From DATBGO01 sp963695645 (GTDB taxonomy: Bacteria; Actinomycetota; Actinomycetes; Streptosporangiales; Streptosporangiaceae), in the NCBI GenBank assembly GCA_963695645.1, contig CAVOHC010000014.1:1-64000 (forward strand): a stretch of 64,000 nt of DNA, read 5' to 3'. Positions 8,728-18,049 of this stretch are shown one piece after another. A program made the position numbers and the translations under genes. Positions within the stretch are counted from its first letter, which is position 1; each line of letters begins with the position of its first letter. The notes beneath the pieces are model-generated. The model was not told the DNA's origin, made no database searches, and was given only the letters and a program-made list of their open reading frames with translations.

Positions 8728-9028
8728 GGTTCATTCTCGCGGAGCCACCCCGGTGCGGCCGGTCGCCATGGCAGCGAGGCCGGCGCGACGGACCGGGCAG
8801 TCGCCGCGGTGACAGCCGCTCTCCCGAGCTAGCGCGCCGCTCGCCATGGCCGGTCGGGGTCCCCCGGATCTCGGCGAGCGCGCTCTTGCTGGTCTCCCAG
8901 ATCGCGATGAGCGCCGCCTGACCTGCCCAACACCGTATGCGACCCGGCCGCGCCGCGGAACTGGCAAGATCTGATGGTGTGCGGCGAGACTCAGCCGGAG
9001 GCGGCCGGCGGGCCGGCCGGAGCTAGCG
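8728..9028. other. Intergenic region, no gene recognised
   Basis: About 300 nt between the serine hydrolase and the Lrp-type regulator. Open frames here lack family-like sequence or ribosome-binding sites. It presumably contains the promoter of the regulator gene; no operator or terminator stands out. Confidence 0.5.
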
Positions 9029-9493
9029 ATGGCCCTCGACGAACTGGACAGGCGGATTGTCGCGGCGCTCGTCGACGACGGCCGCGCGACGTACGCGGAG
9101 GTAGGCGCGCGGGTCGGGCTGTCCGCGCCTGCGGTCAAGCGGCGGGTCGACCGGCTGCGGGCAGCCGGCGCCATCACGGGGTTCGCCGCCCAGGTCAACC
9201 CGGCGGCGCTCGGCTGGACCACCGAGGCCTACGTCGAGCTGTTCTGCCGCGGCCGGACCTCGCCAGCCGGTATCGCCGCGGCGGTCGGCAAATACCCCGA
9301 GGTCATCGAGGCGTGCACGGTCACCGGCGACGCCGATGCGCTCCTGCGTATCAGGGCAGCGGACGTGCACCACTTCGAGCAGGTGGTGGAGCGGATTGTG
9401 GCGGAGCCATTCGTGGTACGCACCCGCAGCGTTATCGTATTGTCCCGGTTGCTGAACCGGCCCGACGTTGTTCCGCCGGTCGGCGGCCAGTGA
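9029..9493 (+). CDS. Lrp/AsnC family transcriptional regulator
   Basis: 154 aa, the usual length. The N-terminal winged helix reads LDELDRRIVAALVDDGRATY with the recognition helix around VGLSAPAVKRRVDRLRAAGAI. The C-terminal RAM domain (alpha-beta sandwich for effector binding and oligomerisation) follows with VIEACTVTGDADALLRIRA. It is not convincingly in an operon: the next gene is a small membrane protein 75 nt downstream, then the KimA-like transporter. Its ligand and targets cannot be inferred; transport control is possible from position only. Confidence 0.93.
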   Translation: MALDELDRRIVAALVDDGRATYAEVGARVGLSAPAVKRRVDRLRAAGAITGFAAQVNPAALGWTTEAYVELFCRGRTSPAGIAAAVGKYPEVIEACTVTGDADALLRIRAADVHHFEQVVERIVAEPFVVRTRSVIVLSRLLNRPDVVPPVGGQ

Positions 9494-9567
9494 GACAGCA
9501 TCAGCTGGGCGGTTTGGGATGCATCTCGCTGACCGGCCGGTTCTCCCGCCCGCTATGGGCTAAAGTC

Positions 9568-9774
9568 ATGGCCATGTCTGAGCGTGACACCGAAACCTCC
9601 GACGGCTCCGCCAGTACCGCGGAGTTCCGAAAGTTCGCCAGCGGGGCGTCTGGCGAGGCTGACCGGCCCTGGAGCATGCGGGCGTCCGGCCGCAAGGCCG
9701 TTCTTCTGGCCATCGCCGTGATCGTCGTGGCGGTCATTCTCGCCATTATCGGCTTCTCGGTAGCCGGTCACTAA
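9568..9774 (+). CDS. Small single-pass membrane protein
   Basis: 68 aa from the ATG at 9568 (an ATG at 9574 is also usable). The first 45 residues are polar, with many Ser, Glu and Asp. One hydrophobic segment, KAVLLAIAVIVVAVILAIIG, spans about residues 44-63 and ends almost at the C-terminus. That is the layout of a tail-anchored or single-pass protein with a cytoplasmic head. It ends 32 nt before the KimA-like transporter and could be co-transcribed with it. No family was recognised; coding is supported by position, clean start and hydrophobicity pattern. Confidence 0.65.
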   Translation: MAMSERDTETSDGSASTAEFRKFASGASGEADRPWSMRASGRKAVLLAIAVIVVAVILAIIGFSVAGH

Positions 9775-9806
9775 CAGTCATTTCGCTGCCGCCGTGATCG
9801 CCGGTC

Positions 9807-11618
9807 ATGAGCGCTGACGAGGGGGAAGAGCGGCACCGGCTGACCGCGCTTGAGGGCCTCGCCGCGCTCTCGCTCGACGCGCTGTCGTCGGTGGCCTACG
9901 GCCCCGAGGCAATCGTCGTCGTCCTGGTGGCCGCCGGGACCGCCGGGCTCGCCTACACGCTCCCGGTGACCGGGGCGATCGTCCTGCTGCTCGCGGTGCT
10001 GGTGATCTCCTACCGGCAGGTCATCGCCGCGTTCCCGGGGGGCGGCGGCGCCTACGCGGTGGCCAGCAGGCACCTCGGCCCGACGGCCAGCCTGGTTGCC
10101 GCCGCCTCGCTGATCGTCGACTACGTGCTGAACGCGGCCGTCGGCGTATCAGCCGGCGTCGAGGCGCTCACCTCGGCGTTCGGCTCGCTCTATCCCGACC
10201 GCGTGGTGCTCTGCCTGGTTGTCCTGGCGCTGATCACGGCGGCCAACCTGTGGGGAGTCGCCGAGTCGGCCCGGCTGTTCATCGCGCCGACCGTCGCGTT
10301 CATCGTGGCCATCGCCGCCGTGATCATCGGCTGCCTGGTCCGGTCGCAGCCGGCGGTGCCCGTCGCGCACAACCTGCCCGCCGTGGCGGAATCGGTCGGC
10401 GTGCTGCTGCTGCTCAAGGCGTTCGCGTCCGGCTGCTCCGCGCTGACCGGCGTGGAGGCGATCGCCAACGCGGTCCCGTCGTTCCGGCAGCCGCGGGCCC
10501 GCCGGGCGCAGCACACCGAGGTGTGGCTCGGGATCATCCTCGGCGTCATGCTCATCGGCCTGGCGCTGTGCATCAAGAAATTCAACGTCACGCCGGCGCC
10601 GACCGAGACGGTGCTGGCCCAGCTGACCGGCGCGGCACTCGGGCATAACGTCGCGTTCTACGCGGTCCAGCTGCTCACCACGGTGCTGCTGGCCCTCGCC
10701 GCCAACACGTCCTTCGGCGGCCTGCCCGTGCTCGCATCCCTGCTGGCCAGGGACAACTACCTGCCGCACCTGTTCTCGCTGCGCGCCGACCGCCAGGTAC
10801 ACCGGTACGGCGTGGTGGTGCTGGCGGTCGTGGCCGCCGTGCTGCTGGTCGCCTCCCAGGGCGATACCCAGGCGCTGGTGCCGCTGTTCGCCATCGGGGT
10901 GTTCGTCGGGTTCACGCTGTCGCAGGCGGGCATGGTCATTCACTGGCGGGCCGAGCGGTCACCCGGCTGGGAAAGCAGGGCGACTATTAACGGGGTCGGC
11001 GCGGTATTCACGACCGCGGCGCTGGCCGTCGAGCTGCTCAGTAAGTTCACCGAGGGCGCCTGGCTGATCGTCATCGTGGTCCCGCTGCTGGTGCTGATGT
11101 TCCTCCGGGTGCGCCGGGCCTATGACCTGATCGGGCAGCAGCTTGAGCTCGGCAAGCAGCCCCCGCCGCCGCGCCGTCTCAGCTCGCTGGTCGTGGTCCC
11201 GGTCCGCGGCTTGTCGCGGCTGACCGCCGAGGCGGTCTCGGCAGCCCTGTCGATCGGAGATGAGGTCGTGGCGGTGACCGTCTGCTTCGCCGACCCGGCC
11301 GACACCGAGGTGGATGCCGCGTTCCGCGAGCAGTGGGAGGCCTGGCACCCGAACGTGCCGCTGATCGCGCTGCGCACCGAGCGCCGGTCGCTCGGCCCGC
11401 CGATCGTGGACTATCTGCGTGAGGCCGAAGTGGCGGAACGCTACTACCGGCTTGTCGTGCTCATCCCGGAGGTCGCCCCGGCCCGGCCATGGCAGCGGAT
11501 CCTGCAGAACCAGCGCGGTTTCGTGCTAGAACGGGCCATCCAGCGCGGCACCGCGAACGTGGTGATCTGCAGGCTCAGGTTCCGGCTGTCGACGATGACG
11601 GCGGAGCCGCCGTCTTGA
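9807..11618 (+). CDS. APC-superfamily permease, KimA-like potassium transporter
   Basis: 603 aa, the same size as Bacillus KimA (about 607). The N-terminus ALEGLAALSLDALSSVAYGPEA and the segment FPGGGGAYAVASRHLG match the KimA branch of the APC superfamily. About 12 membrane segments precede a soluble C-terminal domain of about 150 residues (from LSSLVVVPVRGLSRLT), which in KimA takes part in dimerisation. KimA is a high-affinity H+/K+ symporter inhibited by cyclic di-AMP. Many homologues are listed merely as amino acid permeases, so K+ specificity is an inference, strengthened by the kdp genes nearby. Only 32 nt separate it from the preceding small gene, leaving no room for a riboswitch directly upstream. 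Confidence 0.85.
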   Translation: MSADEGEERHRLTALEGLAALSLDALSSVAYGPEAIVVVLVAAGTAGLAYTLPVTGAIVLLLAVLVISYRQVIAAFPGGGGAYAVASRHLGPTASLVAAASLIVDYVLNAAVGVSAGVEALTSAFGSLYPDRVVLCLVVLALITAANLWGVAESARLFIAPTVAFIVAIAAVIIGCLVRSQPAVPVAHNLPAVAESVGVLLLLKAFASGCSALTGVEAIANAVPSFRQPRARRAQHTEVWLGIILGVMLIGLALCIKKFNVTPAPTETVLAQLTGAALGHNVAFYAVQLLTTVLLALAANTSFGGLPVLASLLARDNYLPHLFSLRADRQVHRYGVVVLAVVAAVLLVASQGDTQALVPLFAIGVFVGFTLSQAGMVIHWRAERSPGWESRATINGVGAVFTTAALAVELLSKFTEGAWLIVIVVPLLVLMFLRVRRAYDLIGQQLELGKQPPPPRRLSSLVVVPVRGLSRLTAEAVSAALSIGDEVVAVTVCFADPADTEVDAAFREQWEAWHPNVPLIALRTERRSLGPPIVDYLREAEVAERYYRLVVLIPEVAPARPWQRILQNQRGFVLERAIQRGTANVVICRLRFRLSTMTAEPPS

Positions 11619-11632
11619 GGGAGGCTGAGAAG

Positions 11633-12556
11633 ATGGCCCTGCTGCTGCCAGCGGCTGACGGGATCGCCGATCATGTCGAGCGGTGCCTGCCGCAGGCGGC
11701 GATTGTCCGCTACGACCAGGCCGGCCACGATCGCCTCGACGAGATCACCTTCTACTGCCTGCCGTACATGGGCGATGCGGCCAGCGTCGCGCTGATCAGC
11801 AGGATGCCCCGGGTGCGAGTGCTGCAGAGCCTGAGCAGCGGCGTGGACGACGTCCTCGGCGCCGTGCCGCCGCAGGCCGCGCTCTGCAACGGACGGGGGC
11901 TGCAGCACGAGGAGGGGACCGCCGAACTCGCCGTCACTCTGGTCCTGGCCAGCCTGCGCCAGCTGCCTACCTTCGTCGGGCAGCAATCCCGGCGGACCTG
12001 GCGGCACCTGCGGACTGACACCCTGGACGGCAAGCGGGTCCTGCTGGTCGGCTTCGGCGCGATGGGCGCCGCGATCCAGGAGCGACTGATGCCGTTCGGC
12101 CCGCAGGTCTCCCGGGTGTCCCGCACGCCGCGCGAGGGCGTGGCCCAGCTGTCGGAGCTGCCCCGGCTCGCCGCGACCGCTGACATAGTGATCATCTGCA
12201 TCGCGCTGAGCCCGGACACCCGCGGTCTCGTCGGCGCGGAGGTGCTCGCCGCGCTCCCGGCCGGGGCTCTGGTGGTCAATGTTGCCCGCGGGGCCGTCAT
12301 TGACGCGGCCGCGCTGGCCGGCGAGCTTGCGGCGGGCAGGCTCCGGGCCGCGCTGGATGTCACCGACGTGGAGCCGCTGCCCGCTGACCGCCCCGAATGG
12401 TCCCTGCCGAACGTGCTGATCACCCCGCACATCGGCGGCGACACTTTCGCCTTCGCGCAGCGCGCGCCCGCGTTCGTCGCCGAGCAGGCGGCATGCCATC
12501 TGTCCGGACGCCCGCTGCGGAACGTCGTCCGGCCGGCGCTTGGCCAGGCCCGCTGA
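11633..12556 (+). CDS. D-2-hydroxyacid dehydrogenase (NAD-dependent)
   Basis: 307 aa from the ATG at 11633, 14 nt after the transporter stop, with a GGGAGG site before it. The Rossmann motif VLLVGFGAMGAAIQERL is near residues 138-154. The catalytic Arg is in NVARGAVID near residue 222, and TDVEPLPADRPEW and LPNVLITPHIGGDT supply the Glu and His of the 2-hydroxyacid dehydrogenase site. It interconverts 2-oxo acids and D-2-hydroxy acids. The substrate is not identifiable. It is probably co-transcribed with the KimA-like gene. Confidence 0.9.
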   Translation: MALLLPAADGIADHVERCLPQAAIVRYDQAGHDRLDEITFYCLPYMGDAASVALISRMPRVRVLQSLSSGVDDVLGAVPPQAALCNGRGLQHEEGTAELAVTLVLASLRQLPTFVGQQSRRTWRHLRTDTLDGKRVLLVGFGAMGAAIQERLMPFGPQVSRVSRTPREGVAQLSELPRLAATADIVIICIALSPDTRGLVGAEVLAALPAGALVVNVARGAVIDAAALAGELAAGRLRAALDVTDVEPLPADRPEWSLPNVLITPHIGGDTFAFAQRAPAFVAEQAACHLSGRPLRNVVRPALGQAR

Positions 12557-12576
12557 GCGCCGGCTTTGCGCATCGT

Positions 12577-12601
12577 GGCGGCCCCGGCGGGCGGGGCCGC
12601 C
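12577..12601 (+). terminator. GC-rich stem-loop after the hydroxyacid dehydrogenase gene
   Basis: A perfect 10-bp inverted repeat (GGCGGCCCCG / CGGGGCCGCC) with a 5-nt loop begins 20 nt after the stop codon. There is no U-tract, but such stems are common as terminators in high-GC actinobacteria. Function is inferred from position and stem strength. Confidence 0.5.
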
Positions 12602-12859
12602 GGGTCACCCCGCCCCGCGCCGGCAGCCGGCCGGGGCTCTCCGTTCCGGGCTGCAAGGACCTTGTGCCCTGGTGAAGCGGCCAGTCCAGGATCGAGAGTT
12701 CAGACATAGACTGGCCGACCGGGGCGGGCTGGCCGCTGTGGGCTCCGCCCGCTGCAAGGCGCTGGCTCCCACCAGCGCAGCCCGGCTCCGCATGACGTCG
12801 GTGACGGGGCAGCCGTTTCCCGGACCAGGCCACCACCGAACTGAGGCAAGGCGAGCAGC

Positions 12860-13186
12860 ATGACCAAGATCGAGAAGCGGATGGTGGTCGAGTACGGCAT
12901 CGACCTGGATGGCGTCTGGCTGCCGTTCGCCATGCTGAGACGCCTGAACGAGCACGGGCCGTGGACCCCGCCGCTCACCGAGGCGAATTCCGACCAGGCC
13001 CGGGTGCTCGTTGCGCACGGGCTTGCCGAGCACCATAACGACGGGCTGTGCCGCGGGGCGGGGCTGCGGAACTTCGTCGCCGCGCTGCCGTTCGAGCCGA
13101 CCGTGCCGTTCCGGAGGGTCCCGGCGGCCGGCAGCGACGAGCAGGCACCCGGCCGCGAGGGTGACGACAGCTGGCCGTGCGGCTAG
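12860..13186 (+). CDS. Hypothetical small protein
   Basis: 108 aa. No family was recognised. The central part, FAMLRRLNEHGPWTPPLTEA then ARVLVAHGLAEHH, has the look of a winged-helix-like or helical unit, while the C-terminal 25 residues are polar and disordered. The gene lies in a 685-nt gap between a dehydrogenase and the convergent N-acetyltransferase; the frame is longer and better balanced than neighbouring alternatives. Coding is plausible but not proven. Confidence 0.5.
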   Translation: MTKIEKRMVVEYGIDLDGVWLPFAMLRRLNEHGPWTPPLTEANSDQARVLVAHGLAEHHNDGLCRGAGLRNFVAALPFEPTVPFRRVPAAGSDEQAPGREGDDSWPCG

Positions 13187-13241
13187 CAGAGCGCACTGCG
13201 CGAGCGACGTGACGGGTCATCCGCCAGCACTCAGAAAGTGA

Positions 13242-14129
13242 TCATGAAGGCCCGGTGATGAGGGCCCGCTCGTGCTGCCAGGTTTCGTGGGCGTTCCGGA
13301 CCCGTGCCCATAGGGCATTCCTCGCGGTCGCGTCCAGGTCGGTCAACGGGAGGTCGAATACGTCCGCGAGGGCGCCGAACCAGTCCGATCTGGCCTCGAG
13401 GGTGCGTGGGCGGCGGAGCGGGTCACCGAGGCGCCGCAGCACGCAGCCCGTGAGGACATCGGCGCCGAGAGCGTCCCGCCGCTGCACGGCGCACGTCCGG
13501 ACGAAGCCGGACTCGGGCGAGGTCGACAGGAAGCGGTGCCGTTCGGTGAAGTCACGCACTGTCGCGCCGTGCGGTGCGAAGTCCATCCCGGTGAAGCTGC
13601 CGCGCGGGTCGTGGTCAAGGCGCCAGCCGTCTCGCTCCACATCCGAGCGGCGGATCTGATAGCGGAACGGCCCCTGCACATAGCTGCCCTCGTGCAGCGG
13701 CAGCGGCTCGTGCAGGGCATCACCCAGGCCCACATCGACCAGCCAGGTCCCCGATGGGCAGGCCGCACTGGCGAGCCCGTGCACGGTAAGCGCCAGGTGA
13801 TTGGCGACTGCGGCGCCTGGAGGGGTGGCGTCGGCGGGGCCTTGCACTCCGGCGCGATGCCAGGCAACGTGGTAGCCGAGCGCTCGCAGCAGCACCGAGA
13901 AGCCGCCATTGAGGTGATAGCAGTAACCGCCGCGGCGGCTCCGCGCGATCCGCTGGGCTGAGTGGTCCGGCTCGATCGAGGACAACAGGCCGAGCTGGAT
14001 ATCCAGAGCCTCGTAGGCGACGCGTTCCACGTGCGCGGCGTGCAGGGCGTGCAGCGCGGCCACGCCCGGGCGGCCCGGGTCCGCAATCCGGAGGCGCCGG
14101 AGGTAGGCACCGATATAGCTCCCCGACAT
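13242..14129 (-). CDS. nat: Arylamine N-acetyltransferase
   Basis: 295 aa, slightly longer than typical (about 275-285). The Cys-His-Asp triad is visible: RGGYCYHLNG with Cys near residue 70, ANHLAL with His near 110, and LVDVGLGD with Asp near 127. The enzyme transfers acetyl from acetyl-CoA to arylamines or hydrazines; in mycobacteria the homologue is linked to cholesterol catabolism. GGAG precedes the ATG. It starts 33 nt after kdpE on the same strand, so it may be read through from the kdpDE operon, though no functional link is evident. Confidence 0.93.
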   Translation of the reverse strand: MSGSYIGAYLRRLRIADPGRPGVAALHALHAAHVERVAYEALDIQLGLLSSIEPDHSAQRIARSRRGGYCYHLNGGFSVLLRALGYHVAWHRAGVQGPADATPPGAAVANHLALTVHGLASAACPSGTWLVDVGLGDALHEPLPLHEGSYVQGPFRYQIRRSDVERDGWRLDHDPRGSFTGMDFAPHGATVRDFTERHRFLSTSPESGFVRTCAVQRRDALGADVLTGCVLRRLGDPLRRPRTLEARSDWFGALADVFDLPLTDLDATARNALWARVRNAHETWQHERALITGPS

Positions 14130-14162
14130 GCGATCTCCGTCCGCTGGCCGCGTGCTGACGCG

Positions 14163-15092
14163 CTAGGCGGCGCTATCTGCGCCCGGCTGGTACCGGTAAC
14201 CCATTCCTGGCTCGGTCAGCAGCCAGCGCGGCCTGGCCGGGTCGGGCTCCAGCTTCCTGCGCAGCTGGGCCATGTAGAGGCGCAGGTTGCCGGTAGCGTC
14301 GGCGTAGCCGGGGCCCCAGACCTCATTCAGCAGCTGCTGCTGGCTGAGCAGCTTGCCCGGATGGCGCAGCAGCACCTCCAGCAGGTGCCACTCGGTCGGG
14401 GTGAGCCTGATGTCCGCCCCGCCGTGGCCAGCCTGCTTCTGGTCCGCCTGGTCCTGGTCCGCCTGGTCCTGGTCCGCCTGGTCCTGGTCCGCCTGGTCCT
14501 GGTCCGCCTGCTTCTGGTCCGCCTGGTCCTGGTCCGCCTGGTCCTGGTCCGCCTGCTTCTGGTCCGCCTGGTCCTGGTCCGCCTGGTCCTGGCCCGCCTG
14601 GTCGTGGCCCGCCCGCTCCCGGCCGTCGGCAGTCGCCGGTGCCGATGTGTCATCAGGTTCCCTGATGACGCGCTTGGCCGCCAGGTCGACGACCAGGTCA
14701 CCGAGCCGGACCCGCGGCTCGTCGCCGTCGGCGGTGGCGCGCCGCCCGACCGCCCGCATCCTGGCGAGCAGTTCCTCCATGCCGAACGGCTTGGTGATGT
14801 AGTCGTCGGCTCCCGCGTCAAGTGCCTCGACCTTGTCGATGCTGTCCGAGCGCCCGGACAGCACGATGATCGGAGCGGTCGTCCAGCCGCGCAGGCCCTG
14901 GATCACCTCGACGCCGTCCAGGTCAGGCAGGCCGAGGTCGAGGATGACCAGGTCAGGCGGATGCTTGGCGGCCTGTTCGAGTGCCCCGGTCCCGGTCGCG
15001 GCGGTCTGCACGTCGTAGTGCCTGACCCGGAGGTTGATCCGCAGCGCGCGCAGGATCTGCGGCTCGTCGTCGACAACAAGGACGCGGGTCAT
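14163..15092 (-). CDS. kdpE: KdpE response regulator with an expanded repetitive linker
   Basis: 309 aa, against about 230 usually. The receiver domain is complete (DDEPQILRALRIN, phospho-Asp in LVILDLGLPDLDG near residue 52, Lys in YITKPFGMEELLAR). The OmpR-type winged helix starts near residue 225 (IRLTPTEWHLLEVLLRHPGKLLS in outline) and ends GMGYRYQP. Between them lies a linker of about 90 residues, 60 of which are twelve copies of a 5-residue unit (QADQD or QADQK). The start overlaps the kdpD stop as ATGA. KdpE activates kdpFABC when K+ is low. The linker expansion is the odd feature. Confidence 0.93.
   Translation of the reverse strand: MTRVLVVDDEPQILRALRINLRVRHYDVQTAATGTGALEQAAKHPPDLVILDLGLPDLDGVEVIQGLRGWTTAPIIVLSGRSDSIDKVEALDAGADDYITKPFGMEELLARMRAVGRRATADGDEPRVRLGDLVVDLAAKRVIREPDDTSAPATADGRERAGHDQAGQDQADQDQADQKQADQDQADQDQADQKQADQDQADQDQADQDQADQDQADQKQAGHGGADIRLTPTEWHLLEVLLRHPGKLLSQQQLLNEVWGPGYADATGNLRLYMAQLRRKLEPDPARPRWLLTEPGMGYRYQPGADSAA
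14431..14610 (-). repeat. 15-nt tandem array (12 copies) inside kdpE
   Basis: Twelve 15-nt units on the plus strand (GCCTGGTCCTGGTCC or the variant GCCTGCTTCTGGTCC) fill 14431-14610 without interruption. Since 15 is a multiple of 3, the array stays in frame and encodes the acidic/amide linker at KdpE residues 161-220. Variants recur in the order 1-4-3-3, suggesting duplication of larger blocks. It should vary in length between strains. Confidence 0.95.
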
Positions 15093-17764
15093 CCCGTCAC
15101 CGTGCCATGCTCAGCGCCATAGTGGTCCCGGCTCGCCGTGGCGCCCGTTCCGATTCCGTCCCGTTCACGCTTGCCCGGTTCGCCCGCATACTGGCCGGCT
15201 GGCCCCGGCACAGCGGGCAGCGAGATGGCCATCGTCAGGCCGCCGCCGGGGGTCTGCTCGGGTTCCAGCGTGCCGCTCATCGCCTCGGTCAGGCCACGGG
15301 ACAGGGCCAGCCCGAGGCCGACGCCGATGGTGTTGTCGGTATCACCGAGCCGCTGGAACGGCACGAACATCCGGTCCCGGTCCGATTCGGGGATGCCGGG
15401 CCCGCGGTCGACGATGCGCAGCTCGACCCGGTCGCCGAGGGCGCTGGCGGTCAGCAGCGGCGGCGAGGTGGCGGGGGAGTACCTGAGCGCGTTGGCCGTC
15501 AGGTTCACGATGACCCGCTCCATGATCGCTGGATCGACCATGACCTCGGGCACCGCGTCAGGGAAGTCCACGATGACCGTCCTGGCCTGCGGCCCGATAT
15601 CGTCCAGCGAGCGGGCGATGATCTCCTCGAGGTCGGCCGGCCTGGGGAACACCGGCATGGCCCCGGCCTGCAGCCTGCTCATATCCAGCAGGTTGTCGAC
15701 CAGGTGGGTCAGCCGGTCCAGGGATTCATCGGCAGTGGCCAGCAGCTCGTCATGGTCTTCTGCCGTGAGCTGGATGTCGAGTGAGCGCAGGCTGCTGACC
15801 GCCGCCTTGGCCGACGCGAGCGGCGTGCGCAGATCATGGCTCACCGCGGCGAGCAGCGCCGTGCGCATCCGGTCAGCCTCGGCGATGGGCCGGGCCGCCT
15901 CCGCCTCGGCGGACAGGCGCTGCTGCTCGAGCGCGGCCGCGGCGTAGGCGGCGAACGCGCCGAGGATCCTGCGGTCGGTAGCGGGCAGCGCACGGCCGCG
16001 CAACGCGAGCCAGAGGCTGTCGGTAACCGGGATCTCCACGTCAGCTTCGTCCGGCCGGCTCAGGGCAGGGGCGCCGGAGACGGCGACCGGCGTCCAGCTG
16101 GCGGCGATCCCGCGGGCGGCAGCGCCGTCCGCCGCCGGGGCGCGTTCCAGCAGGGTCACCGATTCCATCCCGAACGCCTCACGGGTCCGGTCCAGCACGG
16201 CGGTGAGGGCCTGCTGGCCGCGGAGCACGCTGCCGGCGGTGGTGACCATGAGCTCGGATTCGGCGCTCGCCCTGGCTGCCTGCTTGGTGCGCCGCGCTGC
16301 GTCGTCCACGAGGAAGCTGACCACCAGCGCCACCGCGGCGAAGATAACCAACGCCAGCACGTTGTTGGCCTCGGCGATGGTGAACTTGTGCAGCGGCGGC
16401 GTGAAATAGAAGTTCAGCAGCATCGAGCCCACGATGGCTTCAAGCAGGGCCGGGACGAAACCGCCCACCAGCGCGACTGCGATCACCGCCACGAGGAAGA
16501 GCAGCATGTCGGTGGTCAGGTTGAGCTGGCCGCGCTGGCTGGCAAGGAAGAGGGTCAGCAGCGGCGCCAGCACGGCGGCGAGGGCGTAGCCAGCAAGCCT
16601 GCGCCGCAGCGGCAGCCCGCCGTGCGCCCTGGGCAGCCCACGGCGGCCCATGTGGGCATGAGTCACGATATGTACGTCGATATCGCCGGAGTCGCGGATG
16701 GTCCGGATGCTGACGCCTGGCCCGGTCAGCAGGGACGACAGCCAGCCGCGCCTGCTGGCCCCGAGAACCAGCTGAGTGGCGTTCTCGGCCCTGGCGAAGG
16801 CGAGCAGCGCGTCATGCACGTTGTCGCCGACAACCTGGTGATAGCTGCCGCCCAGCGATTCGACAAGCCGCCGCTGCGCGGCCAGCGCGGCTGGATCAGC
16901 GCCGGTCAGGCCGTCCGATTTGGTCACGTGCAGGGCAAGCAGATCCCCGCCGGTTGAGCGGGCGGCGATCCTCGCGGCCCGCCGGACCAGGGTGTCCCCT
17001 TCGGGGCCGCCGGTGAGCGCGACCACTACTCGCTCCCGCGCCTCCCAGGTGTCCTTGATGTCATGCGCCGCCCGGTAGCGCTGCAGGCCCTCGTCGACCT
17101 TGTCGGCCAGCCAGAGCAGCGCGAGCTCACGCAGCGCGGCCAGGTTGCCGCCCCGGAAGTAGTGCGTCAGCGCCGCATCGATCTTTTCCGCCGGGTAGAT
17201 GTTGCCGTGCGCCATCCGGCGGCGCAGCGCCTCTGGGGTCATGTCGACGAGCTCGACCTGGTCGGCGGCGCGGACCATGGCGTCGGGGACGGTCTCCCGC
17301 TGCGGCACGCCGGTGATCTTCTCTACGACGTCGTTCAGGGATTCCAGGTGCTGGATATTGACATTGGAGATCACGTCGATGCCCGCCGCGAGCAGGTCGG
17401 CCACGTCCTGCCAGCGTTTCTCGTTGCGCGACCCCGGCACGTTGGTGTGGGCGAACTCGTCGACGAGGGCGACCTCGGGCCGCCGCGCCAGTACGGCGTC
17501 GAGGTCCATCTCCTCGAAGGTGGCGCCCCGGTATGCCAGCCGGGTCCGCGGCACGACCTCAAGGCCGCCAATCTGCGCGGCCGTGTGCTCCCTGCCGTGG
17601 GTTTCCACGAACGCGACCACGACGTCGGTGCCGCGCTCCTGGCGCCGGTGGCCCTCACCGAGCATGGCGAAGGTCTTGCCCACCCCGGCGGCACAGCCCA
17701 GATAGATCCTGAGCTGGCCGCGCGTGGCCGGAGCCGCCCGGTTTGGGTCGCCCGTCTGGTTCAT
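15089..17764 (-). CDS. kdpD: KdpD osmosensitive potassium sensor histidine kinase
   Basis: 891 aa, full length. In order: KdpD N-terminal domain with GCAAGVGKTFA near residues 22-32 and VALVDEFAHTN; USP domain from about 245 to 370; four membrane helices of the DUF4118 region near 395-500; a GAF-like segment; the HisKA box SHDLRTPLASAKA with the phospho-His near 641; and the ATPase G boxes VDRGPGIPESDRDRMF and GVGLGLALSRG. GGAAGTC precedes the ATG. It is coupled to kdpE. The structural kdp operon lies 24 kb away and carries its own kdpE, which is unusual. Confidence 0.97.
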   Translation of the reverse strand: MNQTGDPNRAAPATRGQLRIYLGCAAGVGKTFAMLGEGHRRQERGTDVVVAFVETHGREHTAAQIGGLEVVPRTRLAYRGATFEEMDLDAVLARRPEVALVDEFAHTNVPGSRNEKRWQDVADLLAAGIDVISNVNIQHLESLNDVVEKITGVPQRETVPDAMVRAADQVELVDMTPEALRRRMAHGNIYPAEKIDAALTHYFRGGNLAALRELALLWLADKVDEGLQRYRAAHDIKDTWEARERVVVALTGGPEGDTLVRRAARIAARSTGGDLLALHVTKSDGLTGADPAALAAQRRLVESLGGSYHQVVGDNVHDALLAFARAENATQLVLGASRRGWLSSLLTGPGVSIRTIRDSGDIDVHIVTHAHMGRRGLPRAHGGLPLRRRLAGYALAAVLAPLLTLFLASQRGQLNLTTDMLLFLVAVIAVALVGGFVPALLEAIVGSMLLNFYFTPPLHKFTIAEANNVLALVIFAAVALVVSFLVDDAARRTKQAARASAESELMVTTAGSVLRGQQALTAVLDRTREAFGMESVTLLERAPAADGAAARGIAASWTPVAVSGAPALSRPDEADVEIPVTDSLWLALRGRALPATDRRILGAFAAYAAAALEQQRLSAEAEAARPIAEADRMRTALLAAVSHDLRTPLASAKAAVSSLRSLDIQLTAEDHDELLATADESLDRLTHLVDNLLDMSRLQAGAMPVFPRPADLEEIIARSLDDIGPQARTVIVDFPDAVPEVMVDPAIMERVIVNLTANALRYSPATSPPLLTASALGDRVELRIVDRGPGIPESDRDRMFVPFQRLGDTDNTIGVGLGLALSRGLTEAMSGTLEPEQTPGGGLTMAISLPAVPGPAGQYAGEPGKRERDGIGTGATASRDHYGAEHGTVTG

Positions 17765-18049
17765 GACTTCCTTGCTGGTGCTTGGTGCCCTCTCTCAGGA
17801 CGATAAGCCACGGTAACCAGCGCCGTCGCACGGGCAGCGGCTTGATCACCATGTCAGTCCAGCTGGCCGGGCCAGCCCGGGTACTGCCAGCTAGCGGAAT
17901 CGATGCGGCGCAGGGCCGGATTTATGCGCATTCCATGCGGGGGCGTTCGCAGGGCGGCACCGGGGCCATCCGGTCGGGGCGGGCCGCCCCAGCGGCCTGA
18001 TCAGGGCTGGCCGAACCACTGCTCCCCGGATTCCTACTACGCTCGCCGG

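Noticed and set aside
9771..11348. Several minus-strand frames opposite the KimA-like gene
   Set aside because: They are His/Arg/Gln-rich antisense shadows typical of high-GC coding DNA and lack start signals.
13962..15122. Plus-strand 386-codon frame with LVRLVLVRLVLV repeats, resembling a membrane protein
   Set aside because: It is the reverse complement of the QADQD array in kdpE; the hydrophobic look is an artefact of the 15-nt unit.
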